A stretch of 64,000 nucleotides of DNA from Halostagnicola larsenii XH-48 (GTDB lineage: Archaea; Halobacteriota; Halobacteria; Halobacteriales; Natrialbaceae). The stretch is taken from positions 62,001 to 126,000 of the forward strand of contig NZ_CP007056.1 of NCBI RefSeq assembly GCF_000517625.1. The letters are read 5' to 3'. Position numbers and translations under genes: made by a program. Of this stretch, positions 8,785 through 17,298 are shown piece after piece. Under the pieces are notes generated by a model that saw only the letters and a list, made by a program, of their open reading frames with translations, had not been told where the DNA came from and did no database searches. Within the stretch, counting starts at the first letter, position 1; every line of letters begins with the position of its first letter.

Positions 8785-11037
8785 TTATCGACCCGGATCG
8801 AGCACCTGAATCGGGTGTCGATTCGGCCGCTCGAGCAACGAATCCAGCTGATCGAGACACGAGGTTCCACTGGCAACGACGGTTCGGTCTTTGGTTTCCG
8901 ACCCAGTGAATTGCTTGCGGAGGACATCGCCGACGGCCATGCTCAGGTCGTAGTACTCCGATTTGTAGCCGAAACTTCCCGCCATCCCGCAACACTCCAC
9001 GTCCGACGTGACGACATCGTAGCCAGCGCACTCGAGGACGGCGACGGTGTGTTCTTCGAGACCGAGCGTCCGTTGCTGACAATGGCTGTGGTAGGCTATC
9101 TCTTCGCCGATCCCTTCTGCAGTGGCGTCTCTGTCGTCCGGTCCGCGGAGTGTGTCTTCGTTTGCGCCGTTCTCGAGCAGTCCGAAGATATACTCGAACA
9201 GCTCGTAGCTGTTGTCGGCTACCGTTTCGTGGGCATCTCCTGGGAGGAGTCGCTCGTACTCCCCCCGGAACATCGCGAGATCGCTCGGTTCGATGACGAC
9301 CACGTCTCGTCCGGCTGCCGTTTCTGGGGCAAGCGCGGTGTGGACGCCCCGTGCGTGAGACGCAGCGGTGTCAATCATTCCCTGTGAAAGGGGAGCACGT
9401 CCGCTCGAGGGGACGTCGGGGACGGTGACATCGACGCCGAGCGCTTCTAGAACGCGAACGGCGGCTTTCCCGCGCTCGACCTGAACGTGGTTGGTGTACA
9501 CGTCGGGGTAGAGCACCGCTTTTCGAACGGGTTCAGTCACTCTATCGGCGGTTCGATTCTCGAACCACACCCTGAATGTCTCCCGGCGGAAGTGAGGCAG
9601 TTCTCGGCGACTATCGACACCGGCGACCCGCTCGAGCGCCGTCCGAAGCATCGACGTATTGGCGATCGTATTCGACAGTGGAGCGATTCGACTCCCCCAT
9701 TTCGCGAGTGTTTCGAAGTTTCCGAACAGGCGCTTGCTCCGGTCGATGCCCGTCGGTTCGTCGTCTGGGGCCAACCCGTCGACGAGATGGTCGAACGCTG
9801 ACGAATCGGCGCCGTGGTTGAGTCGATTGCGAACGACAGTGTTTATCCAGGGGATATCGATGTTCACCGGGCAGGCGTCGACGCACCTCGAACACCCGGT
9901 ACAGAGATCATTGAACGTTGCGGCGCTCTCTTCGCCGTGGACGCCGGCCTCCCATCCGGTTGCGATTCCGCCCGAGTACGTCTCGCCACCGAACGCGTGA
10001 CCGCCAACCTGCTGGAAGTTCGCGCACGAGTTTGCACACGCGCCACAGCGGATACAATACAGCGTCTCGCGTAATTGCTCGTCTTCTCGCATCGCCATTC
10101 GTCCATTGTCAACTAATACCAGGTGGAACGATCGGTCCGATTCGTGCCCATCGAACGCGGATTCATTGGGTTTCGAAAAGTCGGCGACGGGCGACTCGAC
10201 CGGCGGTCTAAACAGCGATACGTACGCCGTGATATCCTGCCCAGCGCCGGCTGGTCCGATCAGGTTCAGAAACGGCGGCAGGTCCGCTATCGTCGGAATC
10301 AGTTTTTCGACGCCCGCAACCGCGACGTGGGTATCTGGCGTAACGACACACTTGCGCGCATTTCCTTCGTTCGTGATTAGCGCGAGGGTTCCCGTATCGG
10401 CCGCGATAAAATTCGCACCCGAGACGCCGATATCGGCACGAGTGATGCGATCGAGGAGGTATTCACGAGCGAAACCCGTCAGTTCCTCAGGTGTCGTCAA
10501 CGGGTCCTCGAGATCGAAATGGGTATTGAACAGGGTAGCGATCTCCTCTCGCGACTTGTGTATCGCCGGCGAGGCGATGTGACTGGGTTCTTCCTCGGCG
10601 ATCTGAAGGACGAATTCCGCGAGGTCGGTTTCCCAGACGTCGACCCCGGCTTCCTCGAGTGCGTCGTTGAGTTCGATCTCTTCGGTTGTCATCGACTTCG
10701 CCTTGACGACTCGCTCTGCGTCGTTCGCTTCGGCGATTTCGGTCACGTGGCGTCGAGCGTCGGCGGCGTCATCGGCGAGATAGACGGTTCCGCCGTTCTC
10801 GGTGACGGCATTGCGAACCTGCTCGAGCAACTCGGGAAGCCGTTCAATCGCGTCCGCCTGTATTCGGCGTGCTTCGGCCTGATACTCCTCGAGATCCTCC
10901 ATTTCAGCGTAGCGGCGGTATCGCCCCTCATTGAACGGTGTAACGGTCTCGTGGACGGTTTCTCCTTCGGTCTCGAGGAGATGACGAATCTTCGCCGTCT
11001 TCTCACGACGGGTGAGCCGATTGGTTTGATCCGTCAT
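8785..11037 (-). CDS. lutB: LutB-type lactate utilisation iron-sulfur protein with a LutA-like C-terminal half
   Basis: A 750-residue protein with three parts. Residues ~60-340 are a LUD domain ('GVSGANFIAADTGTLALITN'). Residues ~370-460 hold a bacterial-ferredoxin-like pair of 4Fe-4S sites ('CIRCGACANSC' and 'CTGCSRCVDACPV'). Residues ~520-750 resemble LutA/GlpC CCG domains, with 'HSHCQQRTLG' and 'VECCGMAGSFGY'. The family works in oxidation of L-lactate or similar hydroxyacids, passing electrons to the membrane. The first CCG motif reads 'VPSSGRAPLS', with serines where cysteines are expected. The ATG at 11037 is preferred to the longer frame because it follows the lutC stop by one base. 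Confidence 0.88.
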   Translation of the reverse strand: MTDQTNRLTRREKTAKIRHLLETEGETVHETVTPFNEGRYRRYAEMEDLEEYQAEARRIQADAIERLPELLEQVRNAVTENGGTVYLADDAADARRHVTEIAEANDAERVVKAKSMTTEEIELNDALEEAGVDVWETDLAEFVLQIAEEEPSHIASPAIHKSREEIATLFNTHFDLEDPLTTPEELTGFAREYLLDRITRADIGVSGANFIAADTGTLALITNEGNARKCVVTPDTHVAVAGVEKLIPTIADLPPFLNLIGPAGAGQDITAYVSLFRPPVESPVADFSKPNESAFDGHESDRSFHLVLVDNGRMAMREDEQLRETLYCIRCGACANSCANFQQVGGHAFGGETYSGGIATGWEAGVHGEESAATFNDLCTGCSRCVDACPVNIDIPWINTVVRNRLNHGADSSAFDHLVDGLAPDDEPTGIDRSKRLFGNFETLAKWGSRIAPLSNTIANTSMLRTALERVAGVDSRRELPHFRRETFRVWFENRTADRVTEPVRKAVLYPDVYTNHVQVERGKAAVRVLEALGVDVTVPDVPSSGRAPLSQGMIDTAASHARGVHTALAPETAAGRDVVVIEPSDLAMFRGEYERLLPGDAHETVADNSYELFEYIFGLLENGANEDTLRGPDDRDATAEGIGEEIAYHSHCQQRTLGLEEHTVAVLECAGYDVVTSDVECCGMAGSFGYKSEYYDLSMAVGDVLRKQFTGSETKDRTVVASGTSCLDQLDSLLERPNRHPIQVLDPGR

Positions 11038-11038
11038 G

Positions 11039-11548
11039 CTATCGGTCAGTGAGGACGAGTACGTGGACGTCTTCGGGTCCGTGGGCACCGTACACCGGCG
11101 CGCCCATGTCGGCAGTCGCACTCGGCCCGGTCGTGATGACGGCGCTCGTGAGTCCGTCATCGATGCCCTCCTCGATCTCGGAAATCGCATTCGCGAGTGT
11201 CGGAACGATGTCGGAAGCCGCGAGGACGATCACGTGTTTGTCGGGATAGAGGCTCGTGTGTTCGGTTCCGTCGAACTCCGAAGTAACGACGACGCTGCCG
11301 TACTCGGCAATGGCCGGCCCACCGGGCGTTACACCCGTTGTCGCCGACAATAGCTCGTCAGCGGTCGGATCAACCGTTACCGGGTGGTCGTCCAGCGAGA
11401 TAGTCTCGAACGGAAGCGACACGCCGACCGCAGGCGGGTCGAGACACGACTCGAGCATTTCGTCGAACTCAGCGACAGTGGTACGCGTAACCCTCACAGG
11501 AAGGTCCGTCAGGGATTGTTCGAACGCATCTACCGGCGTCGTAGTCAT
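11039..11548 (-). CDS. lutC: LutC-type LUD domain protein
   Basis: A 169-residue single LUD-domain protein. The hallmark strands 'AIAEYGSVVVTS', 'HVIVLAASDIVPTL' and the closing 'GPSATADMGAPVYGAHGPED' are all present. LutC is the third component of the LutABC lactate oxidation system. It is the first gene of the minus-strand operon and is followed after one base by lutB. A TATA-like CTCTTAATTAG lies 18-28 bases upstream, so the transcript is likely leaderless or nearly so. A divergent IclR regulator gene is the obvious controller. Confidence 0.88.
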   Translation of the reverse strand: MTTTPVDAFEQSLTDLPVRVTRTTVAEFDEMLESCLDPPAVGVSLPFETISLDDHPVTVDPTADELLSATTGVTPGGPAIAEYGSVVVTSEFDGTEHTSLYPDKHVIVLAASDIVPTLANAISEIEEGIDDGLTSAVITTGPSATADMGAPVYGAHGPEDVHVLVLTDR

Positions 11549-11565
11549 ACAGGGTGAGTCTCAAC

Positions 11566-11576
11566 CGATCTAATTA
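11566..11576 (-). promoter_or_regulatory. Probable TATA box of the lutCB operon
   Basis: CTCTTAATTAG on the minus strand is centred about 23 bases upstream of the lutC ATG at 11548, the spacing expected for a leaderless archaeal transcript. Confidence 0.55.
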
Positions 11577-11592
11577 AGAGTTTCGACGAACG

Positions 11593-11635
11593 GAACCAGT
11601 GGCCATGGAGAGAGCGTCGAACTAGGAACTGGTTC
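11593..11635. promoter_or_regulatory. Inverted repeat between lutCB and the IclR gene (operator candidate)
   Basis: GAACCAGT (11593-11600) and its exact reverse complement ACTGGTTC (11628-11635) are separated by 27 bases, a centre-to-centre distance of 35 bases or about three helical turns. The pair lies upstream of the lutC TATA box and in front of the divergent IclR gene, where a dimeric or tetrameric regulator would be expected to bind. Confidence 0.45.
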
Positions 11636-11707
11636 TCACAGGCGTTGGCAGCGAACCGTTTTCTACTGGGGAAAAGACGTAATAGTACGAAGAACAACCG
11701 GTGGAGC

Positions 11708-12466
11708 ATGGACGAATACTCGAAGAGGATTCACGCAGTTGAACGAACCCTCGAAATAGTTGAAATCATCAGCGAAATCGAACCGGCGGGCGTGTCGGAG
11801 ATCGCCAACGAAGTGCCGGTATCGAAGAGCACTGTCTACACCCACCTCAATACGCTCACGGAAAACGGCTACGTGAACAAGGATGGGGATGCGTACCAGC
11901 TCGGCTGTAAATTCTTGACTCTTGGATCATCCGTTCAGGAGCGATTCGACCTCTACCAGATGGCGAAACAGCACGTTGACGAGCTCGCGAACAAAACCGG
12001 GGAACCGACGAACCTCGTCGTCGAAATGGACGGAAAGGGGATCTGTCTTTACGCGACGAATCCCCGGAACTCCGCCGACGTGTTCATGTCTAGCGGCGAA
12101 CGAAACTATATGCACGCTACCGGGACGGGTAAAGCGATTCTCGCCCATCTGCCCGATTCAGCGGTCGAATCGGTCCTCGACAAACACGGGATGCCAGAAC
12201 TGACGGAACACACGATAACGTCACGCGAAGCCCTCTTCGACGAACTCGAGCAGATAAAAAACCGGGGCTTGGCGTTCGATCGACAGGAAACGATTCACGG
12301 TCTCTACTGCATCTCAGCACCCGTCATCGTCGATGACGATGTGATCGGTGCGATTAGCGTGTCGGGTCCGGTAAATCGTTTCACCAACGAGGAGCGGCGA
12401 GCGGAACTAAGCGAGGCGGTCGAAGAGATCGCAAACGTCGTGGAACTCCGGTTTGTTTTCTCGTAA
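11708..12466 (+). CDS. IclR-family transcriptional regulator
   Basis: A 252-residue protein from the ATG at 11708. Residues ~5-65 form the IclR winged helix ('RTLEIVEIISEIEPAGVSEI', then 'SKSTVYTHLNTLTENGYV'). Residues ~75-250 form the GAF-like effector domain ('MHATGTGKAILAHLP', 'GLYCISAPVIVDDDVIGAIS'). The longer frame starting upstream adds basic residues not seen in the family. It is divergent from lutCB and probably senses a hydroxyacid or related carboxylate to control that operon. The inverted repeat at 11593-11635 is the candidate site. Confidence 0.92.
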   Translation: MDEYSKRIHAVERTLEIVEIISEIEPAGVSEIANEVPVSKSTVYTHLNTLTENGYVNKDGDAYQLGCKFLTLGSSVQERFDLYQMAKQHVDELANKTGEPTNLVVEMDGKGICLYATNPRNSADVFMSSGERNYMHATGTGKAILAHLPDSAVESVLDKHGMPELTEHTITSREALFDELEQIKNRGLAFDRQETIHGLYCISAPVIVDDDVIGAISVSGPVNRFTNEERRAELSEAVEEIANVVELRFVFS

Positions 12467-13338
12467 CCGGACCGATCTCAACTACTCTCACATAAGCGCC
12501 GATCTGGGTCAGGCTCACGGTGGGACGCGGCATTGTCGAACTCTATTTCGGCTCTATCGAACTGGAGTTCGACAATGGAAAACACCTCGCTTGCGTTCAT
12601 TGGCATCAATCGCAATTCTCTCACCTTACGGTGGCCGTCGTTATCATCCGGCTTTCACAGTGGCGCTCGGTGTTCGTCGACTTGCTGACTCGGGTTGTCC
12701 GATCAGGACTGATGCCGCTTCTCAAGACGGAACTCACGTTATTTAGAATTCTTGCTGAATGATGTCCTCAAACACTATCACGACTTACTGCTGTTTCCTT
12801 CTCCGAAACGAGCAGTTGACCCTCTCAAATAGTCTGTGGTCGTCGCCGCTCAGGTCCCATCCGATCTTTCTCAAGCGTATTGTTTCTGTTACAGGTATAT
12901 GATTGTAATATCTTCGGATACGCATCCACCTATCTACCGTAATGTATCCGTAGTGGACGTGAGACGTTGGTCGGAAACTCGTCGACTCTATCAGTGCCCG
13001 TTTCGGCGGTTAGCGTGATGGTGACTCTCCGTTTTCTTCTGTCTACAATCTGTGCTCCATCGGTTGTTGTAGCACTCCCGTTCACGACCGTCTTTTCATC
13101 GGGCGTCCGGCGACAGCCGTTCCGCCGATAACACGAGGTGTCTACTGTCACGAGCTGTGTTTCGATGTCGTGGAGAATGACGATGTCGTTGCTCCGATGG
13201 TGCTGTGACAGCGAGAAACCGTGTTCAGTTTTCGTCACTCGAACGGTCGTTCGGCTACCGCGATGAACTGCGCCGAGTCGAATTTTCCGGATCCAACCGA
13301 AGAGCGTATAGTTCTGTACATTAGATGTAATATCCTGT
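12467..13338. other. Gene-poor interval upstream of the E2 gene
   Basis: About 870 bases of lower GC. Short frames exist on both strands (for example 12520-12762 plus and 12930-13238 minus), but they lack acidic composition, known domains and good starts. They may be fragments of decayed mobile DNA, which could not be shown. The right edge carries a TATA-like GCGTATAGTT near 13303 that probably serves the E2 gene. Confidence 0.45.
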
Positions 13339-14892
13339 ATGGTGAGAACGGAGTTTGAACTTCCTGATGTCGGCGAAGGTGTGGCTGAAGGAGAACTTGT
13401 TGCGTGGCTCGTCGGGACAGACGAGCACGTCGTGGAGGATCAACCGATTGCAGAGGTCGAGACCGACAAAGCGCTGGTGGAGATCCCATCGGCCTACGAT
13501 GGCGTCATCGTGGAACGTTGTGCACAAGAAGGTGACACGGTCCCGGTGGGTGACGTGCTTGTGGTCTTCGAAGTGGACGAGGGGGCTGCTGAGGCTACCG
13601 ACACAGTAGTCCCCGACGAGGAACCCGAAGAAACAACCGAGCCTACTGAACGGCCACAATCTGACCGGATCGAGCGCGGAGATGAACCCGGTGTGTCGGA
13701 CGAGCGCGTGTTCGCCCCGCCGAGCGTACGGAACGCTGCACGCGAACTCGGTGTCCCCCTTTCGGCCGTCGCGGCCCCCGAACCCGGCGATCGAATCACC
13801 GAACGCGACGTTCGCGAAGCCGCCCGCCGAGACGCTGGGGATACGGTACCACTTTCCGATTCGGAGCCCCCTGAACCCGCTACTGAGCGCGAATCCAACG
13901 GAACTACCCCTGATGGAACCACTTCTGGTAGAGCCCCATCGAGTAGCACGGGAAACGCACCCATCTCTTTCGAAGCGGCCGGCCGTGATCGGACGCTGGC
14001 GATGCCGGCGACTCGCCGACTCGCCAGCGAAAAGGGTCTCTCCCTCGACGACATTCCGGCGAGCGAACAGCGGGACGGCGAACCGTTCGTCACCCCGGCG
14101 GACGTGCGAACGTACTCTCGCGATGACGCGTCAGCGTCGTCCGTTTCGGATTCTTCCGGCACGGACTCTCCGCCGACTACCGAGGAGGGACCGCGCCCCG
14201 GCGATCGGATCCCCTACACCGGTGTGCGCCGAACGATCGGCGAGAAAATGGCGACCTCGAAATACACGGCCCCGCACGTGAGTCATCACGACGAGGTCGA
14301 CGTCTCCGAACTCGTCGAGGCGCGCAGCCGACTCAAACCGGAAGCACAAGCGCGAGAGACGAAGCTAACGTACATGCCGTTCGCGGTCAAAGCCGTCGTC
14401 GCGGGATTAAAGGAGGTTCCGGCGATCAACGCCGAACTGGACGAGGAAAACGAGGAGATCGTGCTCCACGACGAGTACAACATCGGGATCGCGGTCGCCA
14501 GCGATGCGGGATTGATGGTCCCGGTTATTGACAATGCAGACCAGAAAGGGTTACTTGAGTTAGCCGACGAAATCTCTGATAAAGCCGCGCGGGCTCGAGA
14601 CCGCTCGATCGGGCTCGAGGAGATGCAGGGTGGGACGTTCACGATAACGAACGTGGGCGCGGTCGGCGGTGAATACGCCTCGCCGATCATCAACCACCCC
14701 GAGGCGGGAATCTTGGCGCTGGGATCGCTCAAAGAGCGGCCGTGGGCCGAGGACGGCGAGATCGTCGCTCGAGAGACGCTGCCGATTTCGATGTCGGTCG
14801 ATCACCGGATCGTCGATGGCGCGGAAGCCGCACGGTTTACGAACGAAGTCAAGCGATACCTGAACAATCCCGAACTGCTGCTCTTAGAATAA
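13339..14892 (+). CDS. Dihydrolipoamide acyltransferase (E2) of a 2-oxoacid dehydrogenase complex
   Basis: A 517-residue E2. Residues 1-78 are a lipoyl domain with the lipoylated lysine in 'ETDKALVEIP' (K44). Two peripheral subunit-binding domains follow, 'APPSVRNAARELGVPLS' and 'AMPATRRLASEKGLSLDDI', separated by Ser/Thr/Pro/Glu-rich linkers. Residues ~290-517 are the acyltransferase domain ending with the catalytic 'SVDHRIVDGAEAARF' (His-Asp pair). It transfers an acyl group from E1 to CoA. The substrate (pyruvate, branched-chain 2-oxoacid or acetoin) cannot be read from the sequence. It overlaps the E3 gene by one base. Confidence 0.94.
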   Translation: MVRTEFELPDVGEGVAEGELVAWLVGTDEHVVEDQPIAEVETDKALVEIPSAYDGVIVERCAQEGDTVPVGDVLVVFEVDEGAAEATDTVVPDEEPEETTEPTERPQSDRIERGDEPGVSDERVFAPPSVRNAARELGVPLSAVAAPEPGDRITERDVREAARRDAGDTVPLSDSEPPEPATERESNGTTPDGTTSGRAPSSSTGNAPISFEAAGRDRTLAMPATRRLASEKGLSLDDIPASEQRDGEPFVTPADVRTYSRDDASASSVSDSSGTDSPPTTEEGPRPGDRIPYTGVRRTIGEKMATSKYTAPHVSHHDEVDVSELVEARSRLKPEAQARETKLTYMPFAVKAVVAGLKEVPAINAELDEENEEIVLHDEYNIGIAVASDAGLMVPVIDNADQKGLLELADEISDKAARARDRSIGLEEMQGGTFTITNVGAVGGEYASPIINHPEAGILALGSLKERPWAEDGEIVARETLPISMSVDHRIVDGAEAARFTNEVKRYLNNPELLLLE

Positions 14893-16316
14893 TGGTTATG
14901 GGAGATATTACGACGGCGACTGATGTACTGGTAATCGGCGGCGGCCCCGGCGGCTACGTGGCTGCGATCCGGGCGGCCCAACACGGCCTCGACGCGACGC
15001 TCGTCGAGCGCGACGCCTACGGCGGTACCTGCCTGAACTACGGCTGTATTCCCTCCAAGGCGATGATCACCGCAACGGACATCGCCCACGACGCAGCGTC
15101 GGCCGAGGAGATGGGCATCCACGCCGACCCGTCGATCGACATGCGAGCGCTCGTCGAGTGGAAAGACGGCGTCGTCGACCAGCTCACCGGCGGCGTCGAG
15201 AAGTTGTGTAAAGCGAACGGCGTCTCGCTGCTCGAGGGGACTGCAACGTTCGTCGACGAGGAGACGGTCCGAGTCGCCCACGGTGGCGAAGGCCAGGGGA
15301 GCGAATCCATCGAGTTCGAGCACGCGATCATCGCGACGGGAAGCCGGGCGATGTCGATTCCCGGCTTCGACTTCGCAGACGACCAAGTCTGGTCCTCGCG
15401 CGAAGCGCTCGAGGCCGACGAAATTCCCGAGGAACTGGTCGTCGTGGGTGCGGGCTACATCGGGATGGAGCTCTCGACCGTATTCGCGAAAGCCGGTGCG
15501 AACGTGACTGTGGTCGAAATGCTCGAGGATGCACTGCCGACCTACGAGGATGACGTCGCTCGCGTCGTCCGCGACCGGGCCGAAGAACTCGGCATCGACT
15601 TCGAGTTCGGTCTCGGGGCGAGCGAGTGGCGCGAGACTGGCGACGGGATCGAAGTCGTCGCCGAAAACGAAGACGGCGAGGAGTCGGTTTTCGAGGCCGA
15701 CCGCGTACTGGTCGCAGTCGGCCGCGAACCCGTGACCGACGCGCTCGAGCTAGATGCACTGGGTCTCGAGACCGACGAGCGCGGCTTTCTGGAGACGGAC
15801 GAGTACACGCGAACGGACCTCGAGCACGTGCTTGCAGTGGGTGATGTCGCGGGGGAGCCGATGTTAGCGCACAAAGCCAGCGCCGAAGGGCTCGTCGCCG
15901 CCGGTATCGCGGCCGGTGAGCCGGCGGCACTCGACCAGCAGGCGATTCCCGCGGCCGTCTTTACCGACCCCGAAATCGGGACGGTCGGGATGACCGAAGC
16001 TGAGGCCGACGAGGCTGGGTTCGATCCAGTCGTTGGAACGATGCCACTCAGGGCGAGCGGTCGCGCGCTTACAATGGATGAATCGGATGGCTTCGTCCGG
16101 ATCGTCGCCGACGAGGAGACCGAGTTCGTCCTCGGTGCACAGATCGTGGCACCCGAGGCGTCAGAGCTCATCGCGGAAGTTGGGTTAGCGATCGAGATGG
16201 GTGCGAAACTCGAGGACATCGCGGGCACCGTCCATACCCACCCGACGCTGTCGGAGGCGGTGATGGAGGCGGCCGAAAACGCACAGGGGAAAGCAATCCA
16301 CACGCTGAACCGATAG
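14892..16316 (+). CDS. lpdA: Dihydrolipoamide dehydrogenase (E3)
   Basis: A 474-residue flavoprotein disulfide reductase. It has an FAD loop 'VLVIGGGPGGYVAAIRAAQ', the redox disulfide in 'GGTCLNYGCIPSK' (C47 and C52), an NAD-binding loop 'VVVGAGYIGMELST', 'VLAVGDVAGEPMLAHKA' and the C-terminal 'VHTHPTLSEAVMEA' with the His-Glu pair. It re-oxidises dihydrolipoyl-E2 with NAD+. The ATG at 14892 overlaps the E2 stop (TAATG), and a second ATG at 14898 is equally possible. Its stop lies only four bases from the stop of the opposing E1beta gene. Confidence 0.95.
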   Translation: MVMGDITTATDVLVIGGGPGGYVAAIRAAQHGLDATLVERDAYGGTCLNYGCIPSKAMITATDIAHDAASAEEMGIHADPSIDMRALVEWKDGVVDQLTGGVEKLCKANGVSLLEGTATFVDEETVRVAHGGEGQGSESIEFEHAIIATGSRAMSIPGFDFADDQVWSSREALEADEIPEELVVVGAGYIGMELSTVFAKAGANVTVVEMLEDALPTYEDDVARVVRDRAEELGIDFEFGLGASEWRETGDGIEVVAENEDGEESVFEADRVLVAVGREPVTDALELDALGLETDERGFLETDEYTRTDLEHVLAVGDVAGEPMLAHKASAEGLVAAGIAAGEPAALDQQAIPAAVFTDPEIGTVGMTEAEADEAGFDPVVGTMPLRASGRALTMDESDGFVRIVADEETEFVLGAQIVAPEASELIAEVGLAIEMGAKLEDIAGTVHTHPTLSEAVMEAAENAQGKAIHTLNR

Positions 16317-16320
16317 GATC

Positions 16321-17289
16321 TCAGTGGCTGAGGGTTTCCTCGATCGCTGCTTCGATTTTTGGCGGATGTGGAATGTAGTAGTCTTCCATCGAGAGGAGGG
16401 GGACTGGCACGTCGAAGCCGGTAACCCGGTTAACCGGAGCTTCGAGATACATCAGGGCCTCGTCGTTGATGGTGGCGATGATTTCGCCGCCGAAGCCGCC
16501 GGTTTTGGCCGCTTCGTGGACGACAACGCAGCGCCCGGTCTTTTCGACCGACTCGAGGACGGTTTCTTTATCGAACGGCGAGATCGTCCGGAGGTCGATT
16601 ACCTCGGCATCGACGCCCTCGAGGTTGTCGACCGCCTCGAGGGTGTTGTGCATCATGGCTCCCCAGGAGACGACGGTGAGATCCTCGCCTTCTTGCCGTA
16701 CCGCTGCCTCACCGAGCGGTTCAGTATAGGACCCTTCGGGAACGTCTTCGCGGATGGAGCGATAGACGTGTTTGGGCTCCATGAACAGGACCGGATCTGG
16801 GTCGCGGATGGCGCTGATGAGCATGCCCTTCGCGTCATGGGGCGTCGAGGGAATCGCGAGTTTCAGCCCTGGAATATGCCCGTAGGCCCCCTCGAGGCTT
16901 TCGGAGTGGTGCTCGAGCGCTCGCACGCCGGCGCCGTAGGGGGTGCGGACGACCATCGGGGCGGTGAGTTCGCCGCGGGTGCGCCAGCGGATGCGGCTGG
17001 CGTTCGTCACGAGCTGGTCGAACGCGGGCGGGAGAAAGCCCGAGAACTGGATCTCGGCGATCGGCCGGTAGCCGTGGGTTGCGAGGCCGACGGCTGCGCC
17101 GACGATGGCGATCTCCGAGAGCGGCGTGTCGAGGACGCGCTCGGCGCCGAACTCCTCGAGCAGTCCCTCGGTGGCTCGGAAGACGCCGCCGGATTCGGCG
17201 ACGTCCTGGCCGAAGACGACGGTCTTCTCGTCGGTGGTCATCTCTTCGTGCAGCGCGTCGTTGATGGCTTCGATGATTGTCGCGTTCAT
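16321..17289 (-). CDS. 2-oxoacid dehydrogenase E1 component, beta subunit
   Basis: A 322-residue transketolase-like E1beta of the usual length. The pyrimidine-binding half contains 'VVFGQDVAESGGVFRATEGL' and 'RVLDTPLSEIAIVGAAVGLA'. The C-terminal swivel domain contains 'GRCVVVHEAAKTGGFGGEI'. It pairs with E1alpha, encoded nine bases upstream, to decarboxylate a 2-oxoacid with thiamine diphosphate. The gene converges on the E3 gene with a four-base gap, so the two halves of the complex come from opposing transcripts. Confidence 0.94.
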   Translation of the reverse strand: MNATIIEAINDALHEEMTTDEKTVVFGQDVAESGGVFRATEGLLEEFGAERVLDTPLSEIAIVGAAVGLATHGYRPIAEIQFSGFLPPAFDQLVTNASRIRWRTRGELTAPMVVRTPYGAGVRALEHHSESLEGAYGHIPGLKLAIPSTPHDAKGMLISAIRDPDPVLFMEPKHVYRSIREDVPEGSYTEPLGEAAVRQEGEDLTVVSWGAMMHNTLEAVDNLEGVDAEVIDLRTISPFDKETVLESVEKTGRCVVVHEAAKTGGFGGEIIATINDEALMYLEAPVNRVTGFDVPVPLLSMEDYYIPHPPKIEAAIEETLSH

Positions 17290-17298
17290 TGTCGTCTC

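Noticed and set aside
12520-12762. 80-codon hydrophobic frame that vaguely recalls transposase fragments
   Set aside because: No DDE-type motif, terminal repeats or target duplication could be identified, so no mobile-element call is made.
12930-13238. 102-codon frame on the minus strand before the E2 gene
   Set aside because: It has no recognisable domain, mixed basic/Thr composition and no convincing promoter. A decayed fragment cannot be excluded, but it is not supported as a gene.
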